A DNA stretch of 64,000 nucleotides from Cunninghamella blakesleeana. Lineage: Eukaryota > Mucoromycota > Mucoromycetes > Mucorales > Cunninghamellaceae. The stretch is taken from the NCBI GenBank assembly GCA_017871115.1, contig JAFCIZ010000011.1:79501-143500 (forward strand). The letters run 5' to 3'. The notes below the pieces were generated by a model that searched no databases, was not told the origin of the DNA, and worked only from the letters and a program-made list of their open reading frames with translations. Shown here in pieces: positions 1 to 12,426 of the stretch (positions within the stretch are counted from its first letter, which is position 1; every line of letters begins with the position of its first letter). The position numbers and the translations under genes were made by a program.

Positions 1-191
1 ATTATTGCTGTTATTAGGTTCGGTCATAACAGATGGTAACAGCCCTAACTTAACCTTCCCTTTCTTACATTATAATCCGGAAATAAATGCTTGGAAAACA
101 TTCCCTTTACTACCTTCAAACACTTATTCGTAATCTACCTTTAATTTCTATATACCTATTTATATATACATTTTCTGTGTGGCTCATCCTG

Positions 192-226
<35 letters not shown>

Positions 227-781
227 GGACCAAAATTGTTAATCTTGGTAATGACTCGATTTGGATATGGGGTGGTAGATTGTAAATTATTAAAAAAATA
301 TACATGGCCATTTTATTTTATTTTATTTTATTTTTTAAAAAATAAAATGATTAAAATAATAATCTCATATTATATACATATTTATTAATATAGATATTCA
401 AGTAAAAATTTATATTCAGCCGATTTTGGTATATTTAATTATAATTCTGTAAGTTTATAGTTATATATATATGTAAATTATTTATTTAGTTACTTATTAA
501 TTTTTATTAGGAATCTTGGGCAAATGTATTTCCTGATACAGGGGCAATTAAAGCAGATCATACTGCCACGTTAGGTAGTAATGGGTTAATTTATATCATT
601 GGTGGATATTATAAAGCAAATGCAACGGATGACTCTTCACTCTCTCAATTTAGCAGAATGTTTTCTTTTAATACTCGTAGTTTAAGTTGGGGTTCTATAG
701 ATGCTAAAGGGAAAGTTCCATCAGATAGAGGTCTTCATACAACAACAGCAAGTAAGTTTTAACAAAAAATTATTATTATTA

Positions 782-856
<75 letters not shown>

Positions 857-1973
857 ATGTACCATTTAACTAAATTAAAAAATAACATTGATATTATTTT
901 TTTTAGCTGCTGATGGTAAATATTTTTTGATTTATGGTGGTGCTGTAGTTATAACTTCTGGATGTAAGATATAAATATATATAAGCAAATACGTATTTAT
1001 AATTGATATTATTTTAATATGGCTTATATTTTTTATGTTTAATTTTATAGTATTGGTTTCCGAAGACGTTTATTATGTATACGATATTTCTAACAACTTT
1101 TTTACCGAAGTTCCATTACCTAAAAACGAATTATCTAATACCCGCAATAATGCTCGATATGGTCATTTTGGTATATATATAGCCATAAAAATAATACTAT
1201 TATATTTATACAAACATATACAGACGTATATAAAAAGAAATCAACGATTTACTCGTATCATCGTTTTTACTTATTTTATTTTATGAATTTTTATTTATTT
1301 AGCTACTCTATATAATTCAACTTATCTTATTTTATCATTTGGGTATAATGATGCTACTGTTCCAGCCGAAAGTTTATCTATATTAAATATTGCTGATCCA
1401 ACAAAACCTGTTTGGGCTACAGCTTTAAGTGAACCAGATACACCAAAAGATAATGGAGGTGGTGGAAATGGACCTGATTCAAAAATATTAATACCTGCTA
1501 TTGTTGTTCCTGTCGTCGTTGTATTATTGGTAAATAAATAAAAACATAAAAACAATAATAATAGTGATGATAAATAATAATACTAGCAATAATATATATA
1601 TATATATATATGAATATAGGGTGCTGCTATTGGATTATTCTTTTTCATACGTCATCGTAAACAGCAACGTAAAAATGCATTTGTATTAGAACAAGAAGAT
1701 CCTCGTAAAAAAAATACCAATCCTCTTGATTTTACAGACCCTTCAACCGAGATAGCAACAACTGTAGCCAATTCTAATTCTTTAGGTAAACAAAGCATCG
1801 AAATAACAAAACCTTTCATGATGGAGGAATACGATTATCAAACCACAGCGTTTAGAAGTAATAATAGCCACGTCTCCAATACTAGTTATCAACAACAACA
1901 TCAACAAAATTGGTCAACTGGGATTGGCCACACTAATATAGATTCTACCAAACCATTTGATGCTGGCCAGTAG
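1..1973 (+). CDS. Kelch-repeat membrane protein, copy 1 (5' end outside window)
   Basis: Partial gene with eight visible exons: 1-129, 222-281, 394-448, 511-751, 907-963, 1051-1170, 1303-1529 and 1620-1973. The joined frame (from base 2) is open for 413 codons and ends in TAG. It encodes Kelch/galactose-oxidase-type blades (motifs such as DSIWIWGG, LIYIIGGY and SLSWGSI), then a single hydrophobic segment encoded across exons 7-8 (ILIPAIVVPVVVVLL followed by GAAIGLFFF), a basic stop-transfer patch (RHRKQQRK) and a cytoplasmic tail ending KPFDAGQ. I infer a type I membrane protein with an extracellular beta-propeller, like attractin-type fungal Kelch proteins. Ligand and role are unknown. Every exon boundary matches the downstream paralogue at 3951-6284, which supports the splicing model. 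The N-terminus and signal peptide lie outside the window. Confidence 0.8.
768..851. repeat. (ATT)n microsatellite in an intron of Kelch copy 1
   Basis: A long, almost pure ATT/TTA trinucleotide run inside the intron between the exons ending at 751 and starting at 907. Read through it gives a spurious poly-leucine ORF. The paralogous intron of the second Kelch gene lacks a comparable run, so the expansion is copy-specific. Confidence 0.9.
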
Positions 1974-3950
1974 TAATAATAATAGTAACCATCCAACTTA
2001 TATGTATGTACTATCACGTTTTATAATATATTGTATTACTATCATTATCAAATTATTTTTCTTTTATACTTTGTACCCATAATTTATTTTTTCATAAGCA
2101 ATATGTATAACTTGTATTAACTTTAATAAAAACTGAGCTGTTTTTAAATAATAATAAGAATTATAAATAAAATATGTAATAGATACTATGTATAGATAAA
2201 TATAAAGATCAATAAAATAATTAATATTTTATTATTACCAAAGTGAACCATACATTTGTAGATACCAATGTAAAAATGAATCAGATACTACTTATTAGCA
2301 AATAAAGTAAACTAAAAAAAAAGGTATCCGTATATAGCTGCTCTTTTTAATTCAACTCATTTTATCATTTTGATATAATGGAAATAATGTACCAACTGAA
2401 AATTTATTCATATTAAATGTTGTTGATTCTAATAATTCAAGTTAGGCTACAAATTAAAGTAACCTGATTACACTCCAGAGTCTAACTCAAAAATATTAAT
2501 ATCTACTATTGTTATTTTTTTTTTATTATTATTATATTATTTGTAATTAGATTCATGAAAAAAAAATTTTAAAAATAAAAGAAAAAATAAATAATATAAA
2601 TGTAAATGTACATATTAATATAAAGTATTGTTGGATTGATCCTATGTATATATATATATATATATATGTGTATGTGTGTGTGTCATTATAAAACAAAACA
2701 AATAAACCTTTTGTATTACAATAAGAGGATCCGCATAAAAAAAATAGTGCTTTAGGGAATACTGATAATAATTCTTTAGATGGAAAAAGTACAAATCATC
2801 AAAAAATATAGCTGGATTAGCTAACAGAGGTCAAACAAGTTGATATACCAAACTATAGTATCAAATAATCATTAAGTTTGTAAATGAAAAATATTCTCTT
2901 TTTTTTTATTTACTTTATAAAATCACCAGATATATTAATAAATCAATTGTTTTGTTTTGATACTTCTTTTTACGAATATAGATCTATCCATGATGACATA
3001 TTATTTATTTTTATGTAGATCAAATTAAGCTCATCAGTAACGATCTAGAATAAGTAAAGTTTGTAAGCAGAAAATAAAGATAAATGGCTATTGTTAATTA
3101 TATAATTGATAAAATAAAAATATGCTTATTAAGGTATTGTATTTATATTTTTTATTTATGCAAATATTATTTTTTCTTTTATTTTCTTAGATAATATATT
3201 AATTAATTTGGTATAGTTTTACTATTGGATAAGTGAACTTCATGAATGTATATCATCATCTAAAACTATCAACTACTTGTAGTAAGAAGAATCCAAAAAG
3301 AAGTATTTATTTAATTGCCTTTTTGGGAAGTGGCCATGATTGCCTTTTGGGAAAAAAAGTCCATTGGATTAATATGGTGATTGGCGGATTTATTTATTTG
3401 TTTACTTTTTTACAAGATGTTTTCAACTTTAAAGTACATAAAAAGATAGCTATCTAAAAATAAATAAAAAAGGTACACAAAAAATAATAAAATTGACAAA
3501 TATTTTGAAACTGTTTTTATTTACTTGTCTTTTTTTTTTTTTTAATTTGATTTTAGTGAATAGAGATCGAAAGATGGCATTCAACACTATATAGACAGTA
3601 CTGTTTTTTTTTTTTTTTTTTTTTTTTTTTCAATATAAAAAAATCAAACAAAATATATATACTTATTACCCAACAATGTCGCTTCAAAATAAGATTAAAG
3701 ATAGTGAATATATAAAGTAATCAAAAGTTCAAATAAAAAAACAAACAAAGCTTGCATAATCTCCAGCTTTTTTTTTTATTCATAAAAAATATAAACAATA
3801 CAAAAAAGGTAATGATACTTCCGGGCTTAGGACACGGAATATCATAAAATGAGCTTTGATTTTTTTTTATTGATATATATTTATTTTTCTTCCTCTTTCC
3901 TTTTAGTATTTTTATTATTTAGGCCATTTTTTCATTTTCTATATCATATA
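1974..3950. other. Intergenic region between Kelch copies
   Basis: Very AT-rich, with homopolymer T runs. The only recognisable content is a decayed Kelch-gene 3' end at about 2334-2775, annotated separately. A 74-codon open frame at 3233-3457 shows no signal peptide, domain or homology I recognise and is not called. Confidence 0.6.
2334..2775 (+). pseudogene. Relic of Kelch-gene C-terminal exons
   Basis: Bases 2334-2515 align by eye to the exon encoding the end of the propeller and the membrane segment of the two neighbouring Kelch genes: the acceptor plus GCTCTTTxTAATTCAACT, the LNVxD stretch and the AAAATATTAATA before the membrane segment. The reading frame is destroyed by stops and indels. 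Bases about 2700-2775 retain traces of the tail exon (AAGAGGATCCGCATAAAAA). No upstream exons are visible. It is a dead third copy or a broken duplication product lying between two live copies. Confidence 0.7.
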
Positions 3951-5867
3951 ATGGCTAAAATATCAATTATAAGCAAACCAATATTGTTTTTCTTGGTTTT
4001 TTTCTGCATAATTGTAAATACCAATGGGCAAGAAAATCAAGTGAAACCTAGAGTTAGTCCAGGTAAAAAAACATAAGATAATAATATTAGTGTTAATAAA
4101 CTGTATATGTTGTTATTAATATCATTAACATATAGGATGTGCACTTATTCAATCAAAGGTATATTGTTTTGGAGGTTATACTGGTTTCAGATTGGGCGAA
4201 TTTGGACCATATTTTGCATCTTCATTTAATGAACATATAGTATTGGATTTACAAACCATTGGGAATTTATCACAATTCAATCAGTCGAATATTCAATGGA
4301 AACCAGTATCAAACACATATAATGGAAATAATTTAACAAGTATTGGTGATCCTGCTACTGTGAAATTAAACGATGATTCATACGTTATGTATGGAGGTGC
4401 TGCTACTACTAATATTAATAATCCAAATATAGCTTATCCTTTCTTACATTATAATCCACAAACTGATAGTTGGAATGCATTGCCATTGATGTCCAACAAT
4501 AGTTATTCGTAAGATATATATAAAAGCATATTACTTGGTTCATTAGTTGTATTTATTTATTTTGCTTATCATTTACGTATCTATTTTTTTTTTTAGAACA
4601 CAAACTGAAATTGTCAATCTTGGTAATGACTCAATATGGATATGGGGTGGTACATTGTATGTTATTTGATATGATTTTCTGTTATATAACGATATCTCAT
4701 ATTTTATACTTATTTATTTAATTAAATAGAAACTCAACTAATACTGGATATATCCCTGAGCTTGGTGTATATAATTATCAAACTGTAAGTTTATCATATA
4801 TATATATATACCTATTGTTATTATTTTTTTTTATATTCATTTTCTTCATATCTATATTTTATTATTATTTATTAGGCAGCTTGGTCAAACATGGGGGCTA
4901 GTAGTAGAATAGTTAGACTTGAACATACAACCACTTTAGCTAGTAATGGATTACTTTATATCATTGGTGGATATGATAATACAAGAAATGCCGAAACAAT
5001 GTTTCTTTCTGATTTTAATTTAATAATTACTTATGATACAAATAGTTTAACTTGGGGTAATATTAACGCTACTGGTCAAATTCCTTCTGATAGAGGACTT
5101 CATACAACAACAGCAAGTAAGTTAAATAAATTGGCTCCATACTCATTTTAATTTACTATAATTAAAAATATTGATTTAATTTTATTATTATTATTTTTAG
5201 CTGCCGATGGTAAATCTCTCTTGCTCTATGGTGGTGCTGAAGTCATAACAACTGGATGTAATATATAAATAAATATATTAATAGATATGTGTGTATATGT
5301 GTATGTCTTTAGAATATATGTTTAATTTAATCAATGTTTTATTATTATTTTTATTTATAACAATACAGTGTCGGTAGCACAAGAAGTTTATTTTATATTT
5401 GATACTAGTAGCAATCGTTTTACGAAAATTCAACTACCTGCTGATGAATTGTCCCCTCACGGTAACAATGGTCGATTTGGACATTTCGGTATAAATTTAT
5501 ATATATGTATATAAACTAAAATGTAATATATATAATAGTTGGCTAAATACTTTTTTTATTTTTTCTTTCTCTTTTTCTTTTTTCTTTTCTCTTTCTATTT
5601 TTTATTATAGCTGCTCTTTATAACTCAACTTACCTTATTTTGTCATTTGGATATAGAGATTCTAATGTTCCTGCTGAAAGTTTATCTATATTAAATGTTG
5701 CTGATCCAACAAAACCAATTTGGTCTATAGGTTTAATTAATACAGATGTACAAAGTAGTAATAATGGGACAGACCCAAAGATATTAATACCTGCTATTGT
5801 TGTTCCTGTTGTTGTTGTATTATTGGTAAATGAATATAAAAAAATAAAACAAACAATAGTAGCAAGA

Positions 5868-5905
<38 letters not shown>

Positions 5906-6284
5906 TATAAATATATATATATAAATATAGGGTGCTGCTGCTGGATTATTCTTTTTTATACGTCATCGTAAACAACAACGCCAAAATGAATTTAGATTAG
6001 AAGAAGAGGATCCACGTAAAAGAGATTCTACTCCACTTGATTTTACAGATACTGCGACCGAAACAGCAACAACTGAAATGGGAACAACAGCAATAAATTC
6101 TGATCCTTCCAGTAGAAAAAGTGTCGAAATAATTAAACCCTTTATGATGGAACACGAGAATCAAACAGCAGGATTTGATGATAACAACAAGCTTGTCATC
6201 GAATCTAATTATCAACATGATTTGGCAACAGAGACTGAACTACCCGATACAGTTCCTGTTAAACCGTTTGATGCTGGACACTAA
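3951..6284 (+). CDS. Kelch-repeat type I membrane protein, copy 2 (complete)
   Basis: Nine exons: 3951-4062, 4136-4508, 4597-4656, 4730-4784, 4876-5116, 5201-5257, 5369-5488, 5611-5825 and 5931-6284. Together they give 1587 nt, or 528 aa. The ATG at 3951 was chosen because it opens a clean signal peptide (MAKISIISKPILFFLVFF, cleavage near NTNGQ). An upstream in-frame ATG at 3849 only adds hydrophobic low-complexity sequence. The ectodomain has Kelch-like blades (VYCFGGYTG, YVMYGGA, SIWIWGG, LLYIIGGY, LTWGNI, LLLYGGA). One transmembrane segment follows (ILIPAIVVPVVVVLL-GAAAGLFFF), then RHRKQQRQ and a roughly 100-aa tail ending KPFDAGH. Family knowledge supports a beta-propeller ectodomain; function is unknown. 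It is a tandem paralogue of the gene ending at 1973. Confidence 0.87.
5866..5905. repeat. (TAA)n microsatellite in the last intron of Kelch copy 2
   Basis: A short TAA trinucleotide tract lies between the donor at 5826 and the acceptor at 5930, followed by an ATATAT run. Confidence 0.85.
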
Positions 6285-7247
6285 TATATAAAAATAAAGA
6301 ATAATTATGCATGTATATATTTAAATATATATTACTTATTATTTTAATTTCATATGATTTTACCCTTATTTATTTATTTATTTTTATACTTGTACAACTT
6401 TTACTTATTGTTATGTCATAATACTATGCTTTTTAACATGATTAAAATTTGAGCCCGATAAATCATAACGTAACGTTATATTGCGCTTAGACTTTAGTTT
6501 AGCATGTTATTGTTATATTTTTAAAACCAGCCTTAAAATATATAAAATGAATTCTTTTTTTTTTAATATATATATGTAAATATACTAATAATAAAAAAAA
6601 AAGAAAATTTGTAAATACACTTTCTTGATATCATAAATATATTACTATCTAAAAAAAAAAAAAAAAAAAAAAAACTATTATCAATAAACAATGGGAAGAA
6701 AAAAATAGTGGTGTGCAATTATTTAGCATGTATAGTGTTTTTTTTTTTAAAATAAAAAAGTCGGGTATTTGATTTAGAGTTTGGAACCAGTGATTTTTAT
6801 TTTAAGTCCTTGTAAATATTTTATTTTTTGTATAAATTCCTGGATCTTATTAGCCACACATTTTGCATAGAGGTGTAACGTGGGCTATTTTTTAACTAAT
6901 TGAAAATACAGAATATAAAAAAACTAGAAATTTTTATTTTCTGTAGTTATTTTTAAGTATACCTTCCCACATTTGCAAAGAAAAAAAAAAAGCAATTACT
7001 TTGTGAAAATTATTTAAATAAAACAATTAATAATAACAAGTAGGTAGGCTGAAGGAATTAAATATTAGCACTTGTGTAATTTTTATTTCTTCCCAAATTC
7101 AACTTTTTTGATACGTGTGTACAATTTTTTTCAATTTTTATTAAGCATAAATTTATTTTTATTTTATTATAAAAGGGCTCTTTTCTTTTAATATTTTTTT
7201 TTTTAAAATAATAGTAATAATAATAATTAATTAATATACTAGTCGAA
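6285..7247. other. Intergenic
   Basis: AT-rich spacer with poly-A and poly-T runs (for example around 6652-6674). I see no gene, RNA gene or recognisable repeat. The last 60 bases before the next ATG probably hold its promoter and 5' UTR (TATAAAAGGG near 7170). Confidence 0.5.
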
Positions 7248-7526
7248 ATGAAGCGTGCCTTGCTAATGATAATGTTGGTCTCAAGCGTTTATGGTCAAAG
7301 TGCTTACTGTAACAATGATCAAAAAGCCGAAGTATTAAAGTTTTGTGCAAATCATGATGGGTTATCCTGTGGCAAAAAGCCTCTCTATTGTAAAAACATG
7401 AACGAAGCTCATAGCTGCAGAGAAAATGAATTGAATGATTGTAAAGCGTTCCACGATAGTCACCCATATATTCATAGATTACAATGCAATGGTGGATGGG
7501 ATATTACCTGCGTGCAAATGGATTAA
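7248..7526 (+). CDS. Small secreted cysteine-rich protein (92 aa)
   Basis: Intronless frame starting MKRALLMIMLVSSVYG, a convincing signal peptide with cleavage near YGQS. The mature part, about 76 aa, has eight cysteines, compatible with four disulfides: YC, FC, SC, YC, SC, DC, QC and TC. A TATAAAAGGG sequence about 75 bases upstream is a plausible TATA box. I do not recognise the family. Size, secretion signal and even cysteine count fit the general class of small secreted fungal proteins (effector-like, antimicrobial or wall-associated), but no specific function can be assigned. A shorter antisense frame over the same bases is considered a shadow. Confidence 0.72.
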   Translation: MKRALLMIMLVSSVYGQSAYCNNDQKAEVLKFCANHDGLSCGKKPLYCKNMNEAHSCRENELNDCKAFHDSHPYIHRLQCNGGWDITCVQMD

Positions 7527-9375
7527 ATTTATATTAATATATTTATTTTTCTCTAATAAAAAATATATTTTCTTTTGTTTTGTTAACTTTTGTAATCGAT
7601 CAAGGCTTCTATATATATTTTTTTAAATTGTTACAATCAAAGTTAATGTTTTTATCCAGTTTTGATTTTAAAAAAATCAAGTATAGTTAAATTTATTTTG
7701 ATAAGGAGGTGTGCTTAAATTTTATTTTTAAATTGAAAGAAAAGGTTATTTTTTTACTTCTTTCCATTTTTTTTTTATCTCAAACTTGATTCTAACCAAA
7801 AAAAAAAAAAAAAAAAAATTAATAAAATAGATATGATATAATAATGAGAAATCTTTCAGTGAATTATACTGCTAATGAATTTAATGGAAAGTAGTTTTAT
7901 AGTCCTTAGATAATATGTTATTGATGAACGAATTATTTGTTAGATTTGGTTCTGCTTTTAATAACTTTGTCTATTTTTGGCTACTTACTCTAAGTTTCTC
8001 TATATATCAATGATATAAGCTTTTTATTAATCGATACATATATCATTTTTAGTTTTCACGCTAGTCCTGAAAGAAAGCCGATATTTTTTGTTGTTTATTT
8101 CAAACTCTCTAATAATAATTTTAAGATGCTGACGTTGAGCTATTCTTTTTTATACATCATCTTAAATGGCAATAGCGACAGCAAAGAAAAATGATATTAT
8201 AATAGAACAAGATCCATATAAAAAGTAATATGATCATTTAGATAGAGCTAGTAATTAATTGATCAACCCTTTAATTGTAAAAGGTGATGGTCTATCGTCA
8301 AGGGCAGTAAATTATCAAAAATCACAAGGTTAATATACAGAAATTAGATCCATTGATTTAGTTCTACAAAACTATTTGATTCCATTAAAAATTATATCAA
8401 GCTATTTAAAGTTCTTCAAAATTGAACAGTAAAGATTTAACTTTCTGGATCAAATCATAACAAGTCATTTGATTCTGGGCAGTAATATATATATATACTC
8501 TATCTATTGCTCTTTTTTTTTTATATCGTGCGATTACTATTCTATAACAATTTCATTTTCGTATAGATTTATTTTATCATGTTATAATGATTTTTTTACT
8601 ATGTCGTTACTCTTTATTTTTATTGACTAAAATAGTTATACATTAAAATATCATATTGAATGATCTTTTTTTTTAATGATCGCTCAATGAATGATGATCT
8701 TTTTGTAATTTTTTATTTTTCCCAATTAGTTTTTTCTAGTAGAGCGGAGGATATAATCTGGCTATAAATAATTTTGACACACCAGTAATTTTTTTTTTAT
8801 CCATCTTTCTCTTTTTATTTTTTAAAAAATAAATAAATCAATAAAACATTAAATATATTTATTACGAATATATGTAAAATGAAAGCATCTATAAAAGTAT
8901 TATTTAAATATATTGCTAGAAATTATTCAACCAGAAATAAACGCAAAGTAATCTGGTTATGGTTTTTCTCTTTTTTAATACAAACTGAAAAATAATAATA
9001 ATGAAAAATAGGAGGAAAGAAAGAATTGTTCGTATTTTAATCAGTGCTCGATATTATCAATATGCTTTTTAAAACAAATTATAAACCAATATACTTATTT
9101 GGATTAATTATTATAAATGCAAGCTTAGACATTTTATCACGGATTTTAAAGTACTTGTAGAAATAATATTTGTATGACATATAAAGATGTGTAACATCAT
9201 CGAAAAAAAAAATCAGTGATATGTATAGATAAATTTTAACTCATGTATGTGTAACATTTTTTTATTTTTTTATTTTTTTATTATTATATAAAGCACTTGG
9301 GACATTGCTGTTTTGTTTTGCTTTCTTTTTGCTTTCCTTTTTTTTTTTTCTGAAAAAAATATCAGCCCTCTTGCT
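7527..9375. other. Intergenic with a Kelch tail relic
   Basis: AT-rich spacer. The only recognisable content is the decayed Kelch tail at about 8124-8486, annotated separately. The stretch just before 9376 is the likely promoter and 5' UTR of the HET gene. Confidence 0.5.
8124..8486 (+). pseudogene. Relic of the Kelch-gene final exon
   Basis: Starts with bases close to the tail exon of the two Kelch genes (GATGCTGACGTTGAGCTATTC against GGTGCTGCTGCTGGATTATTC), followed by the equivalent of ATACGTCATCGTAAA. It ends with GATTCTGGGCAGTAA, matching the GATGCTGG(C/A)CA(G/C) stop region of the live copies. Between these the frame is broken repeatedly. It lies downstream of the live pair, so the family once extended across about 8.5 kb. 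Confidence 0.65.
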
Positions 9376-11749
9376 ATGCTGGCAGTATCAAATGAAATAA
9401 ATAAACGTAAGCCATGTATTAAGTTGTATATATATATGTGTGTGTATGTGTGTGCGTTAAAGAAAAAGAAAAAAAACACTTTAAAGAAGCTCATATATAT
9501 ATATTTATATTAATATAGCGGAGCCAATAGTGCCACCATCAACACCAAAAGAAGAGAAGTATTTTGAAGTAGTGCTTGTAGATATAGAAAATTTTGCGAA
9601 AACTAATAATATCACTTGTATCAAAAGAAATTTATATGATAAAGAAAGAGAGAAGTATATATGTATCTCCTATCGATGGGGTGAAGTATCTGAATGGATT
9701 ACGCAGGCAACAGATTATATCGCACAGATTACCTCATTTGCCAAGATGGATTTATGGGCACTCTGCACAGCTATCTTGAAGGAACCAGATTTGAAATCTA
9801 TCAAGTATTTATGGGTGGATGCTATTTGCATTGATCAACCAAACATTGAAAAAAGAAAAGCAACTATTCAACACATGAGTAGTATCTATGAATTTTCTGC
9901 TTATATATTGGCTGTACCTGATTTGCATCGGGCCCATTTGGAAAAGAATCCTTCTAATTATGTATCTTTAGATACCACGGTTGTTTATGGAAGACATATT
10001 CATTATGAATTAGTGAAAAAAAGAAAAGAAAAAACGGAAAATAAAGAAGACTTAGACAAAAGCATTGACGATCCTTATGATATATGGAAAAAGGATTTAG
10101 ATAGTCAATTATTAGTCACTTGGATACTTACTTATCTACATCCTGATTTACATAAAACTCATTTTCATCCTCCCTCGTTTTTAAAACAATTGATAGATTT
10201 AAAAGAATCATCTCCTGATTTTCGTGCTTTATTGACTTTATCTGAAGATGCCAATGATTTTTATAATTTCCTAACATCTTCTCTGGAATACATTGTAGCT
10301 CGTGCAAAAGATGGAAAAGAAGAAGAAATGGATTGGTATAAAAAAAATTATTTTTTCGATCATATCAAATACACCCCACATTCGAATTTTGCAGAACAAA
10401 TGGATACCTTTTATGGCATGGCGGGGCAAGAATATCATTCTGAAATGCCCGATATCAAGTTGCTATTCATGAAATGGGTTTTTAAATATAATGAATTCAA
10501 AAAGGATATAGACAATGCTTTGTATTTTTTGGATTATTTAGTGGATGATTGGGCTAATAGGGCATGGGTTATAAGTGAATATCATATTGCAAAAAAGAAA
10601 ACACAACCAATGAAAATGACCTTTGTTACGTTGTTGAAAAATATACATTGGCAATTCGAACAACCACGATGCATGGAAGAAAATATTTATCATCGATTTA
10701 TTGATATTAAAATATCTTCTGAAAAAATTAAGAGCAATGGTGTTGATGAAAAAAAAGAAATAAAAATAGAAAGTTATAGTGAAGATAATCAAGTACCAGA
10801 AGACGAAGAACAAGAACAAAAGGAAAGTGAATATAATGAGAATAATGAAGATGAACAAAAACAAATAAATGAAGAGCAAGAAGATGAAGAATTTTACTTT
10901 ATTGAAACAGTGAAGGAAAGATTAGGGGACGCACCCTTTTTGTCTCTCATGTTAGAAAGTAAAGCATCAAAAAGTGAAGATAGATTTTATGCTATTTTAA
11001 AAGCATCAGATAAATATGGACATCTCATTCAAAGCAAGGATACCGTATCTTCATGGGGTATTAAAGGTATGGTATCAGTTCGGCTTCAATTATTTAAAAT
11101 TATGGACCTGGAGGATAAAACGGCTCTATTACATGCTTGCTCTGATAGTAATGGGACCCTATTTCCTACTTTTGCTTCAATCTATACAGAACTTTGGACC
11201 AAAGTTGAAGATATACATTTCGGAAATTACAGTGATACACTTGGTTCTTTAGCAATACCTAAATTAGAATTGAACTTTTTTGAAAAAAAAGATGAGGACC
11301 AAAACAGCGAATCTACATTAACAACGAGCCGAGTTGATACTAAAAATATGAAGAAAGAAGATTATACATCCAATATCACCTCCATTGAATTCAGTAAAGA
11401 TGATGAAGAAAATCAATTAGATTTACAATGCGATATGTATTATCAACTTGATGGTACTCGCAACAAAGGTCCCACACCATACACTATTGATTTTAGATCC
11501 TCAACCTATAAATTTGAATGGGTTGTTATACCATTATATCGATTTAAAAATATGGAACGTAATAAAACCTATACTCCAAGTGATTGCTATGTTTCCCTTT
11601 CAAGACAAAAAGAACCAAGTGTGACTTATTGGAAAGTGGCAAAAGTATTTACATTTGATGAAATCACAGTGGATGATAAATTTACCGTTAGCTCTTTCGA
11701 TGTAGGATTGGATGGAATGAAATTAAATGGACATTTTACTATTAAATAA
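9376..11749 (+). CDS. HET-domain (heterokaryon-incompatibility type) protein
   Basis: Two exons, 9376-9406 and 9519-11749, giving 753 aa. The first exon (MLAVSNEINK) has a perfect GTAAGC donor and a TAATATAG acceptor, and the frame closes exactly. HET signatures are visible: YICISYRWG at about 57-65, YLWVDAICIDQ at about 107 with the following E..KAT..HMSSIY helix, and NRAWVISE at about 353. In ascomycetes HET domains trigger incompatibility cell death; in this lineage the role is unproven. A glutamate/asparagine-rich stretch at about residues 400-475 separates the HET region from an uncharacterised C-terminal part. No membrane segment or secretion signal is seen, so a cytosolic location is inferred. 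It is flanked by a Kelch relic and the Fcp1-like gene, with no obvious partner. Confidence 0.85.
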
Positions 11750-12426
11750 TTAAGGGATGGGAGTTTGCAGATAACAATCGCTTTGAACCTGACAATAAGA
11801 TAAAAAATAAAAGCCATGTTTTAAATAAAGTATTTACATAAATTTAGTTAAAATGACGACCGTTTAATTTTCAGATTTTTTTATGCTACTACTTTATAAA
11901 AATATATATGTATATGAGATATATATACATTTACTTTTTTATTTCTTTCTAAAAAGTGATATGATATTCTATTGATTTATTTTCGTTATTTATCATCAAT
12001 CAATATGACATGACTTTTTTTTTCTTATTAAAAGTGCGCGTGGTGTCATGCAACAAAAAAAAAAAAAAAGCGAAAACCAATATAAAGTTAATCTCCACTG
12101 ATTGGTTGATATTATTTTGGTTTTTCTTTTTTTCTTTCTCTTTCTCTCTCTCTCTTTTTTTTTTTTTTTATATTTTTATTTTAGAAAAACCTTTTTGTTA
12201 TTATAAAGTTACTAATATTTTTATTTTTGTTTTATTTTTTTAAAAAAAAGAAACTCTTTTGTATAAACTACTTATATCACTATTTTAATAAGGTATAGTA
12301 AATATATATGTATGAAGATAGCTTATTTTTTCATATTGTTATTATTAATATTATAATAAAAACCTAACTAAAAAAATAAAAAATATTCTTTCTTATTTGA
12401 AAATATATAAAAAAGGGAATAAAAAA
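11750..12426. other. Intergenic
   Basis: AT-rich spacer containing a pyrimidine tract near 12120-12170. I see no coding or RNA signal. Confidence 0.5.

Noticed and set aside
701..913. Open frame with a long leucine run
   Set aside because: It is the (ATT)n microsatellite inside an intron of the first Kelch gene, joined to part of an exon in the wrong frame.
3233..3457. 74-codon open frame between the Kelch genes
   Set aside because: No start context, signal peptide, splice partner or homology; probably chance.
10538..10879. 113-codon minus-strand frame
   Set aside because: Shadow of the Glu/Lys-rich part of the HET gene; composition is Phe/Ile/Leu low complexity.
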